From: Halioxenophilus sp964342265 | GTDB taxonomy: Bacteria; Pseudomonadota; Gammaproteobacteria; Pseudomonadales; Cellvibrionaceae | Reading direction: 5' to 3' | Assembly (NCBI GenBank): GCA_964342265.1 | Contig: CAYFFE010000077.1 | Coordinates: forward strand, 1-17,905 | DNA: 17,905 nucleotides | Part shown: one piece after another, positions 8,230 through 15,513 of the stretch | How the letters are laid out: every line of letters begins with the position of its first letter | Position numbering within the stretch: the stretch's first letter is position 1 | Notes under the pieces: generated by a model | Database searches by the model: none | What the model was told of the DNA's origin: nothing | The model's input: the letters and a program-made list of their open reading frames with translations, nothing else | Translations under genes and position numbers: made by a program

Positions 8230-9015
8230 TTATAAATTTTGACTGATAAATTGCAACATTTGGTCTGCAGTGGAAACCACTTTAGAATTTAATTCGTACA
8301 CGCGCTGTGTGGTAATCATATTGACCATTTCTTCCACAATATCCACGTTAGAGTTTTCCAAAGTGCCTTGTAAAATCTCGCCCAAACCATCTTGCCCGGG
8401 TGTGCCGGTAATTGGATTACCGCTGGCGGCGGTTTCGAAAAACAAGTTACCGCCAATAGCTTGTAAACCACCTGGGTTGATAAAATCCACCGTTTGAATC
8501 GTACCAATTTGCTGTGGTATTTCTTCACCGACGATATTGGCCGAGACAGTGCCATCCGTACCAATGGTGATCGTGCTGGTGTTTTGTGGAACGGTAATAA
8601 CTGGGTCTAGCAACAGTCCGTTGGCATTTACAATATTGCCATCGGAGTTTAAATGAAATTGTCCATTGCGAGTGTAGGCCGTGTTGCCATCGGGTTGGGT
8701 AATTTGAAAAAATCCTCGACCACTAACCGCCAAGTCCAAAGGTTGATCGGTAATTTGTAGGCTGCCTTCAGAAAATTGTTTTTGTGTTCCCACAACACGA
8801 ACACCCGTTCCCAACTGCAAACCTGAAGGTAACGTAGTATCTTGGGTAGATTGAGCACCGGGTTGACGTGTAATTTGATACAACAAATCCTCAAACACAG
8901 CAGCATCGCGTTTAAATCCCACTGTCGATGCATTAGCAAGATTGTTGGAAATGGTGGTTAATTGGGTGTCTTGAGCACTTAATCCTGTTTTACTCACATA
9001 TAAGGCAGCGTGCAT
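8230..9015 (-). CDS. flgG: Flagellar distal rod protein FlgG
   Basis: The 261-residue product has exactly the usual FlgG length and both conserved termini: N-terminal SNNLANASTVGFKRD (about residues 26-40) and C-terminal EEMVNMITTQRVYELNSKV. FlgG polymerises into the distal rod, the drive-shaft segment that crosses the outer membrane through the L and P rings. As an axial protein it is exported by the flagellar type III system and has no cleavable signal. A GAGGA ribosome-binding site precedes its ATG. It is separated from flgF by 60 bases with no evident terminator or promoter, so it is part of the flgF-led operon. Confidence 0.97.
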   Translation of the reverse strand: MHAALYVSKTGLSAQDTQLTTISNNLANASTVGFKRDAAVFEDLLYQITRQPGAQSTQDTTLPSGLQLGTGVRVVGTQKQFSEGSLQITDQPLDLAVSGRGFFQITQPDGNTAYTRNGQFHLNSDGNIVNANGLLLDPVITVPQNTSTITIGTDGTVSANIVGEEIPQQIGTIQTVDFINPGGLQAIGGNLFFETAASGNPITGTPGQDGLGEILQGTLENSNVDIVEEMVNMITTQRVYELNSKVVSTADQMLQFISQNL

Positions 9016-9075
9016 AATTTTTCCTCAAATCAATCTATTACTTTTTATCTTGCGAAAATGTTTACTTAAAATTCC

Positions 9076-9819
9076 TTAGCTCAACTGTAACAAGCGCACA
9101 GTGGCATCGGCATTCTGCTCCATGGTCGACATGAGTTTTACTTGTGTTTCGTACTGGCGAGCCAAACCTAAAATAGAGGTAAATTCATTAATGACATTAA
9201 CGTTGCTGGATTCCAAAAATCCGGAAATTACCGTTACGTTGGGATCGGCATTAAATTCACCGTCTTCTCGCAGTCGAAACAAACCATCCGCGCCTTTTTC
9301 GAGTTCTGCCACATTGGGATTAACCAATTTAAGCCGATCGATATTGGCCAAAGCTTCTGGCCCCTGCCCTTGAATTTGAACGGTAATAGAGCCATCACGG
9401 GCAATTTCTATGCTCTCTAGGGGCGGTAAAACAATGACGCCGCCCTCGCCTAAAATAGGCAAGCCTTTGCCGGTTTGTAGCACGCCGTTGGCATCAATGT
9501 GTAAATCCCCGGCTCGAGTTAATGCCTCGGTACCGTCAGGTGCGGCTACGACAAAAAATCCTTCTGACTCTAGGGACAAATCCAAACTTCTGCCCGTTTC
9601 TTTTAACGCACCAGAACTAAAATCGGTGGCTGGTCTCTCGCTTTGTGAATAGGCTCGCGTGGGATGGCCATCACCGTAATAAACGCCCTGACTGCGCGCT
9701 TGTTCAAAATCTGCTCTAAAACCTGTGGTATTAGCATTGGCCAAATTATTGGAGCGCGCGGTTTGCGCCAGCATGTTATTTTTAGCAGCGGTCATTGCAA
9801 TGTAGATGGCACGATCCAT
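9076..9819 (-). CDS. flgF: Flagellar proximal rod protein FlgF
   Basis: The 247-residue product begins MDRAIYIAMTAAKNNMLAQT followed by SNNLANANTTGFRAD and ends with the rod-type helix NEFTSILGLARQYETQVKLM, the FlgF pattern. FlgF is a minor component of the proximal rod in the periplasm, exported by the type III apparatus. It is the first gene after the terminator that follows flgE. A strong sigma-54 element lies 76 bases upstream of its ATG, so it leads the ring/rod/junction operon. An AGGA ribosome-binding site sits seven bases from the start. Confidence 0.96.
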   Translation of the reverse strand: MDRAIYIAMTAAKNNMLAQTARSNNLANANTTGFRADFEQARSQGVYYGDGHPTRAYSQSERPATDFSSGALKETGRSLDLSLESEGFFVVAAPDGTEALTRAGDLHIDANGVLQTGKGLPILGEGGVIVLPPLESIEIARDGSITVQIQGQGPEALANIDRLKLVNPNVAELEKGADGLFRLREDGEFNADPNVTVISGFLESSNVNVINEFTSILGLARQYETQVKLMSTMEQNADATVRLLQLS

Positions 9820-9894
9820 AGTTATTCCTGTTAAATCATTTAATCTTTTTCTGCGTCAATAATTTACGCTTTTAAATAGCTCTAACTGAATAAG

Positions 9895-9910
9895 AGCAAC
9901 ATCGGTGCCA
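9895..9910 (-). promoter_or_regulatory. Sigma-54 (RpoN) promoter for the flgF operon
   Basis: The minus strand reads TGGCACCGATGTTGCT, matching 11 of the 12 fixed positions of the RpoN consensus TGGCACG-N4-TTGCW, with the invariant GG and GC exactly ten bases apart. It lies between the flgE terminator and flgF and predicts transcription starting near 9884, giving a leader of about 65 bases. In Pseudomonas the corresponding flgF operon is RpoN/FleR dependent; the same control here is inference. Confidence 0.88.
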
Positions 9911-9964
9911 TATAGATTAGTTTTTAAATAAATATTTAATACCGAAAGATTATTTTTTATAGGC

Positions 9965-9988
9965 AAAAAAAAGGCGACTTTCGTCGCC
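9965..9988 (-). terminator. Intrinsic terminator of the flgBCDE operon
   Basis: On the minus strand a 6-base GC-rich stem (GGCGAC/GTCGCC, 9973-9978 with 9983-9988) with a 4-base loop is followed at once by eight T (the A-run at 9965-9972). It begins 28 bases after the flgE stop. This is a textbook intrinsic terminator and separates flgBCDE from the flgF operon. Confidence 0.92.
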
Positions 9989-10015
9989 CAAATCGCACAG
10001 TCAATCCAGAGAAAA

Positions 10016-11278
10016 CTAACGAATATTAATAATGGTTTGTGTTGTTTGATCAGCAGTCTCAATTGTTTTTGAATTGGCTTGATAGTTTCGTTGCGCAATA
10101 ATAAGTTGTACCAATTGCTCGGTTAAATCGGTGTTGGATTCTTCCAAGGCTCCAGAGTTAACCAACCCGAGAGCCGCCGATCCAGGTGCCCCCACGTTGG
10201 GTTCACCCGATTGAAATGTCTCGGCCCAGGAATTATTACCCGTTGGTTCTAATCCTTGATTATTCGAAAATTCTGCCAATGAGAATTGTCCAATAATCCG
10301 AGATTGTCCGTTGGTAAAACGAGCAAAGATAATGCCAGTAGAATCAATTTCTAATCCCGATAACCGACCTGTGGTAAAACCGTTTTGGGTTACGTCAGTT
10401 ACCCCAAAGGAAGAACCAAATTGAGTAGTTCCCCGATAATCGATGGTTAAATCCACCCGTTCAGGATCGGTTGCATCGGCATCGGCCCATCCTGGAATAC
10501 CAATTTCGGTTTCTCCATCGACACCATCGATGGCCGCTAATACACCGGTTGAATCAAAAGCCAGTAAATTCGGCAAAGGATTGCCGCCGCCATCGGTAAT
10601 TGCCGGTTGACCATCAATGTAACTGTAAGCGTTCCACTCGGTACGATCGCCGTTAACGCCGGCATTAACAAAATATTGTGTAAGCGTGTGGCTTACCCCT
10701 AGCGCATCGTAAATCGTCACCGATGTTGCATTGTTGTAAGTACTTGCATCGGCTGCATCAAACGGTGTCGCTATGGGAGGGCTTGAACTGGCGTTAAGGT
10801 TTAATTGCCAATCCACATTATTACTTTGCAAGGGCGGAATATTGTCTGTGGTGATTTGCAAAGGCGTAAGCACACCGATGATATTATCGTTTTCATCGGC
10901 ACTGAAGCCCTGCACGATACCGCCATTGTTGGATACTACAAAACCTTCGTCGTCTAAGGCAAATGTACCGTCACGGGTGTAATTTATTTCACCCCCAACG
11001 TCCAATATAAAAAAACCTTGCCCGCTAATGGCTAAATCCAATTCGTTTTCGGTGTATGCTAAATTACCTTGATCAAACTGTTGCGCAACTTCCGAAACTC
11101 GAACGCCATCGCCCACTTCAAATGCACCGGAACCAAACAATGAATTCGCGTAAACATCGCCAAATTCTGCACGGCTTTCTTTAAAACCCACCGTCGAAGC
11201 ATTGGAAATATTGTTTCCCGTTACTTCAAGGTCGATGCTTGCAGCGCGAATGCCACTGAGTGCCACATTAAATGTCAT
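10016..11278 (-). CDS. flgE: Flagellar hook protein FlgE
   Basis: The 420-residue product starts MTFNVALSGIRAASIDLEVT, then GNNISNASTVGFKESRAEF, and ends LVQLIIAQRNYQANSKTIETA, the N- and C-terminal D0 helices of FlgE. The middle contains the FlgE segment SVTIYDALGVSHTLTQYF followed by a variable D2-type region. FlgE polymerises into the hook, the flexible joint outside the cell, under the FlgD cap. It is exported by the type III apparatus without a cleavable signal. An AGGAG ribosome-binding site precedes the ATG. It is the last gene before the intrinsic terminator at 9965-9988. The length is typical of non-enteric FlgE. Confidence 0.97.
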   Translation of the reverse strand: MTFNVALSGIRAASIDLEVTGNNISNASTVGFKESRAEFGDVYANSLFGSGAFEVGDGVRVSEVAQQFDQGNLAYTENELDLAISGQGFFILDVGGEINYTRDGTFALDDEGFVVSNNGGIVQGFSADENDNIIGVLTPLQITTDNIPPLQSNNVDWQLNLNASSSPPIATPFDAADASTYNNATSVTIYDALGVSHTLTQYFVNAGVNGDRTEWNAYSYIDGQPAITDGGGNPLPNLLAFDSTGVLAAIDGVDGETEIGIPGWADADATDPERVDLTIDYRGTTQFGSSFGVTDVTQNGFTTGRLSGLEIDSTGIIFARFTNGQSRIIGQFSLAEFSNNQGLEPTGNNSWAETFQSGEPNVGAPGSAALGLVNSGALEESNTDLTEQLVQLIIAQRNYQANSKTIETADQTTQTIINIR

Positions 11279-11333
11279 TATCTAGCTCCTACAAAATTAT
11301 TGCTTGAAAATCTCTTAATAAATCAGAGTTTCC

Positions 11334-12041
11334 TTAGTTAAACTGAAGCACATCGCTAAAGCTGTACGAACCAACACCTGCTAAATTTAACGTTAATTCG
11401 CCGTTGGCTCCCACCGTTACGCTGTTAACATTGGCGCTGAGTGCCGTATCGAGCTGTGTATTTTTCCCGTCAATGCCCGCCGTTATCACAAAGCTGTATT
11501 CACCGGGGGGCACATTTTCTTGCGAGGATTGCCAATCAATTAATTCACCATTAACTTCCGCGTAGCTACCATCCCAGCGGAAAACCATTTCACCGGCAGC
11601 TTGCGGACCGGCTGGTATCGAATCCACAAGCGAGCCGCTGGCATCGTAAATATCGATATTTACGCCGCTGGTACTGGCTGGAATATCCACACTACCGGAA
11701 ATAATGCCCTCCGGCGGTAAAATGGTGTGGTCGGTAGGAACTGTCACCGATGTGCCCACCAACGATGATGCTTGCAAGGCTTGATTGGATAAAAACGATC
11801 CAGTAAATCCTTCGAATGAATTACTCAACTGATCCAAACTTTCGACTTGCGTAAATTGCGCAAGTTGTGCAACAAACTCACTGTTTTCTTGTGGCTCTAA
11901 TGGGTTTTGATTTTGCAATTGGGTGGTAAGCAACTGCAAAAAGACATCTCGGCCCAACTCGTCGCCTTCGCCTGCAGACTGTGCTTGTCGGTTTTCTACC
12001 GAAAGTCTACTTAACGCTGAGTCGATATTGATATCATTCAT
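11334..12041 (-). CDS. flgD: Flagellar hook cap/scaffolding protein FlgD
   Basis: The 235-residue product has the FlgD signature near its N-terminus: LGRDVFLQLLTTQLQNQNPL followed by SEFVAQLAQFTQVESLDQL (about residues 28-77). The C-terminal half contains the Tudor/Ig-like region with FRWDG, typical of the family. FlgD caps the growing hook and is needed for FlgE polymerisation, leaving once FlgK takes its place. It is exported without a Sec signal. A GGAG element precedes the ATG. It lies 24 bases after flgC and 55 bases before flgE, inside the flgBCDE operon. Confidence 0.95.
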   Translation of the reverse strand: MNDINIDSALSRLSVENRQAQSAGEGDELGRDVFLQLLTTQLQNQNPLEPQENSEFVAQLAQFTQVESLDQLSNSFEGFTGSFLSNQALQASSLVGTSVTVPTDHTILPPEGIISGSVDIPASTSGVNIDIYDASGSLVDSIPAGPQAAGEMVFRWDGSYAEVNGELIDWQSSQENVPPGEYSFVITAGIDGKNTQLDTALSANVNSVTVGANGELTLNLAGVGSYSFSDVLQFN

Positions 12042-12065
12042 AATTTATTGCTCCACCGAAAACCC

Positions 12066-12506
12066 TTATTGACCCAGTGTTAACATTCGCTGCATCATTG
12101 TTTTTGCTGAATTCATGACTTCCACATTCATTTGATAAGCTTTAGAACTGGCAATCATGTTGGTCATTTCTTCCACGGCATTGACGTTGGGATAAAAAAC
12201 ATAACCCTCTTCATTGGCCAGTGGATGACCGGGTTCGTACCTTTGTTGTAACGGCGCATTGGATTCCACGATGCCCAGCACTTGCACACCTGCTGACTCC
12301 GTAACACCATCGTCTAACGTATCGAAATTTAGTTGCTGTACTTGACTGTTTACCGCGGCAAAAACCGGGTGTCGGGCGCGATAGGTTTCATCGATGCTGG
12401 AAGCCGCCGACTCCGCATTCGCCAAGTTACTGGCCGTTGTATTCAGTCGAATACTGTTGGCATTAAGAGCGCTGCCTGCGGTTTCAAATATTTTGCCCAA
12501 AGTCAT
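12066..12506 (-). CDS. flgC: Flagellar proximal rod protein FlgC
   Basis: The 146-residue product has the FlgC length and termini: N-terminal LGKIFETAGSALNANSIRL with NTTASNLANAESAASS, and C-terminal VNAVEEMTNMIASSKAYQMN. The latter is the rod-protein helix that pairs with the N-terminal helix. FlgC is a proximal rod subunit in the periplasm. The ATG comes two bases after the flgB stop, so the two are translated together. Confidence 0.97.
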   Translation of the reverse strand: MTLGKIFETAGSALNANSIRLNTTASNLANAESAASSIDETYRARHPVFAAVNSQVQQLNFDTLDDGVTESAGVQVLGIVESNAPLQQRYEPGHPLANEEGYVFYPNVNAVEEMTNMIASSKAYQMNVEVMNSAKTMMQRMLTLGQ

Positions 12507-12508
12507 AA

Positions 12509-12913
12509 TTACTCTCCCCGCAAGGCTGATAACAGGCCGGAAAAACGACCTTTTAAAAACAGAAAACTGGATTCAAAAGCTAATGCGTTTTCCATATACT
12601 CGGCGTGCTCCACCTGCTCTTCCACAGTATTGCCATCGATTGAGGGTTGCTGCGGTGTGCGATAGAGCGTTTCATCGTTATTCACAATTTGAGCACCGCC
12701 TGGCGTATGCTTTGCAGAAGTGACCACCATATCCAAGCCCTGTAGACCTTTGGGTTGGGTTTGCTCAAACACCTGTTTAAAGTCGATGTCTCGCGCTTTG
12801 TATCCGGGAGTTTCGGCATTAGCTAGGTTGTTGGCCAGAATACTGGCGCGTTCAACGCGGGTTTTTAACGCCAGCGGATGAACACCCAATGCATTGTCAA
12901 AGTTTATTGCCAC
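12509..12913 (-). CDS. flgB: Flagellar proximal rod protein FlgB
   Basis: The 134-residue product contains SILANNLANAETPGYKARD (about residues 24-42), the FlgB form of the rod motif, and the C-terminal segment EQVEHAEYMENALAFESSF. The only fitting start is GTG, with a GAGAG ribosome-binding element five bases upstream. An ATG two bases further upstream is in another frame and stops after three codons. FlgB lies at the base of the rod next to the MS ring and export gate. It is the first gene of flgBCDE, downstream of a 417-base spacer with a sigma-54 element. Confidence 0.96.
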   Translation of the reverse strand: MAINFDNALGVHPLALKTRVERASILANNLANAETPGYKARDIDFKQVFEQTQPKGLQGLDMVVTSAKHTPGGAQIVNNDETLYRTPQQPSIDGNTVEEQVEHAEYMENALAFESSFLFLKGRFSGLLSALRGE

Positions 12914-13071
12914 ATTAACTCTCTAAAAATTTCCATTCAGTTGAGGTAATTTGTGCGTGTTACTTTTCAGTTACTGCTCTCGGTTTAATTTACCGCCAGA
13001 CTTACGTCAGAACTGCAACAGCGAAAATATTTTCCGCTCTAACTCTAAAATTACCTTGGTAGCTCACATAA

Positions 13072-13087
13072 AGCGAATGTTATGCCA
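13072..13087 (-). promoter_or_regulatory. Probable sigma-54 promoter for flgBCDE
   Basis: The minus strand reads TGGCATAACATTCGCT, matching 9 of 12 fixed RpoN consensus positions and keeping GG and GC exactly ten bases apart. It would start transcription near 13061, about 148 bases before the flgB GTG. It is weaker than the flgF element but in the right place, and RpoN control of flgBCDE is established in Pseudomonas and Vibrio relatives. Confidence 0.68.
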
Positions 13088-13156
13088 AAGCACTTTTTAC
13101 CAATAAATACAACGGGTTATGTTTTTTTAGAGGCGACAATAAACTGCAATTAATGA

Positions 13157-13175
13157 AAAGCGGCAAGGGATTGCC
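13157..13175 (-). terminator. Weak candidate terminator after cheR
   Basis: On the minus strand a 5-base stem (GGCAA/TTGCC, 13171-13175 with 13162-13166) with a 4-base loop is followed by GCTTTTC. The stem is short and the T-tract interrupted, so this is a weak candidate. It lies about 155 bases after the cheR stop and before the flgB promoter, a sensible place for cheVR transcription to end. Confidence 0.3.
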
Positions 13176-13200
13176 AAGGGAACAGCAGTGGCTTTTTTGG

Positions 13201-13245
13201 CGATTGGATAATGAACGGTTGAATAATGGGCGGTTGGATAAGCGA
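13201..13245. repeat. Three tandem 15-base imperfect repeats upstream of flgB
   Basis: Units at 13201-13215 (CGATTGGATAATGAA), 13216-13230 (CGGTTGAATAATGGG) and 13231-13245 (CGGTTGGATAAGCGA) are contiguous and share the core CGRTTGRATAA. They lie 114-174 bases upstream of the -24 element of the flgB sigma-54 promoter. That is the usual distance for sites of the activator proteins that sigma-54 needs. The repeat is directly visible; the enhancer role is inference. Confidence 0.75.
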
Positions 13246-13330
13246 CGGGAGTCGATCGAGAAAATTGAATTACAAGAAAACCTAAACTAGCGCAGGCTAA
13301 TCAACTACTGTGCACATTACTGATGATAGC

Positions 13331-14182
13331 TTAATTGATTGCTCGGTAAGCAATACCCGGTTGGCATTGGATCATTTCAAACAAGTGGCTATTATTGCCG
13401 AGCCCTTCCGATGCACCCAAAAATAAAATCCCGCCGGGTAGCAGTTGTTGATGTAATCGCTTGAGAATATCGCTCTTGAGCTCGGGGTTAAAGTAAATCA
13501 ATACATTGCGGCAAAAAATAATGTCGAATTTACCTAAACTGTTGAACGATTCCATTAAATTAAGCGGCTTAAAGGTAACTCGGCGACTGACTTGATCGTC
13601 CACTTGCCATTGGTCTTGTTCAACCTGATGAAAATGTTTACGCATACGCGCGTCGCTCATACCGCGGGTAATCTCCAATTTATCGTAAATCCCGGTTTTA
13701 CATCGCTCCAGCATGGATTTGGAAATATCGGTGGCTACGATGTCGACTTTACGATGAGCGTACTGCGAAGAAGACGTGGCCACTTCATCGGCCACTATGG
13801 CAATGGAGTACGGTTCTTGACCGGAGGAACAGGCGGCACACCACACTTTTACATTGCCGGTGGTTTTGCTGGAAAACAGTTCGGGTAACAGTTGACGTCG
13901 AAAATATTCAAACGGGTAATTATCGCGAAACCAAAAGGTTTCGTTGGTGGTCATGGCATCGACTATTTTTTCGTGCAAGCCCCCTCTACCCGGGGTACCG
14001 TCTAGTACAGACAACAATCGATTGATGGATTCGATATCCTGCTCTTGCATAATTTTACGCAAGCGCGTGGTAATTAAATACTCTTTGTTGTCTGGTAAAT
14101 GGATTCCACTGATTTTCTCGAGATAATCGCGGAACCGACAAAAGTCTTGATGCCCCAAAGCACCTGTTTCCCGTTTATTCAC
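13331..14182 (-). CDS. cheR: Chemotaxis protein methyltransferase CheR
   Basis: The 283-residue product has the CheR layout: an N-terminal helical domain (about 10-75), then TNETFWFRD (79-87), the S-adenosylmethionine-binding motif VWCAACSSGQEPYSIA (113-128), VATDISKSMLERC (149-161) and FCRNVLIYFN (223-232). CheR methylates glutamates of methyl-accepting chemotaxis receptors and, with CheB, sets adaptation. It acts in the cytoplasm at receptor arrays. The start is GTG with a GGGG element about ten bases upstream; no in-frame ATG near the start gives an intact N-terminus. It lies 171 bases downstream of cheV, a gap that could hold a weak promoter of its own. Confidence 0.95.
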   Translation of the reverse strand: MNKRETGALGHQDFCRFRDYLEKISGIHLPDNKEYLITTRLRKIMQEQDIESINRLLSVLDGTPGRGGLHEKIVDAMTTNETFWFRDNYPFEYFRRQLLPELFSSKTTGNVKVWCAACSSGQEPYSIAIVADEVATSSSQYAHRKVDIVATDISKSMLERCKTGIYDKLEITRGMSDARMRKHFHQVEQDQWQVDDQVSRRVTFKPLNLMESFNSLGKFDIIFCRNVLIYFNPELKSDILKRLHQQLLPGGILFLGASEGLGNNSHLFEMIQCQPGIAYRAIN

Positions 14183-14245
14183 CCTGTAGTGTCCCCGATG
14201 GAGATTATCGTAACAACTCCGGTAAACCGAAAATTTCTATTAGTA

Positions 14246-14261
14246 AGCCCTGAATAAGCCA
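14246..14261 (-). promoter_or_regulatory. Weak sigma-54-like element before cheR
   Basis: The minus strand reads TGGCTTATTCAGGGCT, with the invariant GG and GC correctly spaced but only 7 of 12 consensus positions matched. It would give a leader of about 53 bases for cheR. Such matches arise by chance at appreciable frequency, so it is a possibility only. Confidence 0.22.
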
Positions 14262-14353
14262 ATAAACGTTTACACCTAATCCACCGAATTGTATTAAGTG
14301 AATTAGATGAAATGCTCGATAAGGATAGCCTACCATTTACAGAGAGACACAAA

Positions 14354-15319
14354 TCAGTCGCTGTCCGTGCTCTCTTCGTCTAACAGATCTTCACCTGTCA
14401 TTAGTTTGACGCGTTCATTCACTGCCCGCGCTAAATCATCGGGATTAAACTTAGCCAAAAAGTCATCCGCACCGACTTTTTTCACCATGGCTTCGTTAAA
14501 CACACCACTTAAAGAGGTGTGCAAAATAACGTGCAAATCTTTTAACGCCGGGTTGGCGCGCACCTCTGCGGTAAAGGTGTAGCCGTCCATTTCGGGCATT
14601 TCGATATCAGAAATAATTAATACAAGCTCATCCGGTACTGTTTTTCCTTCGGCCACGAGTCCTTCCAAATACTCCAGCGCTTCGCGGCCGTCTTTTCTGA
14701 GCGTGGTTTTAATGCCCATTTGCTCAATTACACGCTGGATTTGCTTGCGAGCAATGGCCGAGTCGTCGACGATAAGCACGTGTTTTTGCACTACGCGCTC
14801 GCCTATGCCGTCTTCGAAAATACCTTCGCTGATGCTGTCGTCGAGCGGGCTGACCTCCGCTAAAATTTTCTCCACATCAATGATTTCGACCAATTGATTT
14901 TCGATTTCCGTCACTGCAGTGAGATAATTTTCCTTGCCGGCGCCTCTGGGAGGCGGATGAATATGCTCCCAGTTCATATTAACGATACGCTCCACCGCGC
15001 CCACTAAAAAGCCCTGGGTTGAGCGGTTGTACTCGGTAATAATGACGAAGCATTCTTTAATATTATCGAGCGGGGATCGTCCAATGGATAAATTCATATC
15101 CATTATGGAAATAGTGCCACCGCGAATATGCGCCACGCCTCTAACCACAGGATTGCGGTTGGGAATTTCGTACAATGGCGGGCACTGCAGTACTTCTTTT
15201 ACTTTAAAAACGTTGATGCCATAAAGCTGTTTGCCTTTGAGGCGAAACAACAATAACTCCAACCGGTTTTGGCCAACCAATTGTGTCCGTTGGTTAACAC
15301 TATCTAAAACACCAGCCAT
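14354..15319 (-). CDS. cheV: Chemotaxis coupling protein CheV (CheW domain plus receiver domain)
   Basis: The 321-residue product joins a CheW-like domain (about 18-160, with LYGINVFKVKEVLQ and VAHIRGGTISIMD) to a response-regulator receiver domain (about 178-310). The receiver has the acidic pair in VLIVDDSAIARKQ (D185, D186), the phosphorylated aspartate D238 in IISDIEMPEMDG, T268 in HTSLSG and K290 in FLAKF. All key residues are present, so it should be phosphorylated by CheA. CheV links receptors to CheA and is thought to aid adaptation. An AGAGGA ribosome-binding site precedes the ATG. It is divergent from flgA across a 194-base promoter region and probably co-transcribed with cheR. Confidence 0.96.
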   Translation of the reverse strand: MAGVLDSVNQRTQLVGQNRLELLLFRLKGKQLYGINVFKVKEVLQCPPLYEIPNRNPVVRGVAHIRGGTISIMDMNLSIGRSPLDNIKECFVIITEYNRSTQGFLVGAVERIVNMNWEHIHPPPRGAGKENYLTAVTEIENQLVEIIDVEKILAEVSPLDDSISEGIFEDGIGERVVQKHVLIVDDSAIARKQIQRVIEQMGIKTTLRKDGREALEYLEGLVAEGKTVPDELVLIISDIEMPEMDGYTFTAEVRANPALKDLHVILHTSLSGVFNEAMVKKVGADDFLAKFNPDDLARAVNERVKLMTGEDLLDEESTDSD

Positions 15320-15513
15320 GGGCTTCCTCTCACGAGTAAATTCGTTAAAGCTGCTATGCGAGAAATAGGTTTAGGCATACCTATTGCTACTTACAAATTA
15401 AGATCGGCATAACAGTAAAAACGTGACAACTTCCGACAATTTTTCGGCGCTCATTAAAAATTCTTGAGAGCCAGAAGCAATGTTCACGTCTATCCAATGA
15501 GCATAGGTTATAA
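15320..15513. promoter_or_regulatory. Divergent cheV-flgA promoter region
   Basis: This spacer serves two opposite genes. The plus strand carries a good sigma-54 element for flgA. The 7-base inverted repeat AATAGGT/ACCTATT (15364-15370 with 15379-15385) overlaps it. On the minus strand GCCGATCT (15408-15401) matches six of eight positions of the FliA -10 element, but the -35 at the right spacing (GTCACGTT) matches only three of eight, so a FliA promoter for cheV is only suggested. No gene is seen inside. Confidence 0.5.
15373..15388 (+). promoter_or_regulatory. Probable sigma-54 promoter for flgA
   Basis: AGGCATACCTATTGCT matches 9 of 12 fixed RpoN positions (GG, CA, TTGC and the final T) with exact ten-base spacing between GG and GC. 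It predicts a start near 15400, about 115 bases before the flgA ATG. In Pseudomonas flgA is an early RpoN/FleQ-dependent gene, which fits. Confidence 0.65.

Larger units (their letters stand above)
12914..13330. other. 417-base regulatory spacer between cheR and flgB
   Basis: No credible gene is seen on either strand. Reading the minus strand from cheR towards flgB, the spacer holds a triplicated 15-base repeat (13245-13201), a small hairpin with a short T-tract (13175-13157), a sigma-54-type element (13087-13072), and a leader of about 150 bases containing the AT-rich palindrome GAAAATATTTTC at 13023-13034. The arrangement suggests the end of cheVR and the start of a separately controlled flgBCDE operon. 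Confidence 0.7.

Noticed and set aside
9856..10098. 80-codon minus-strand open frame overlapping the flgE end
   Set aside because: It runs across the flgE stop region and through the terminator and sigma-54 promoter region, has low-complexity composition and no recognisable product.
13161..13176. Sigma-54 promoter in the GGCAA/TTGCC region, on either strand
   Set aside because: The spacing between GG and GC is nine bases, and sigma-54 requires ten.
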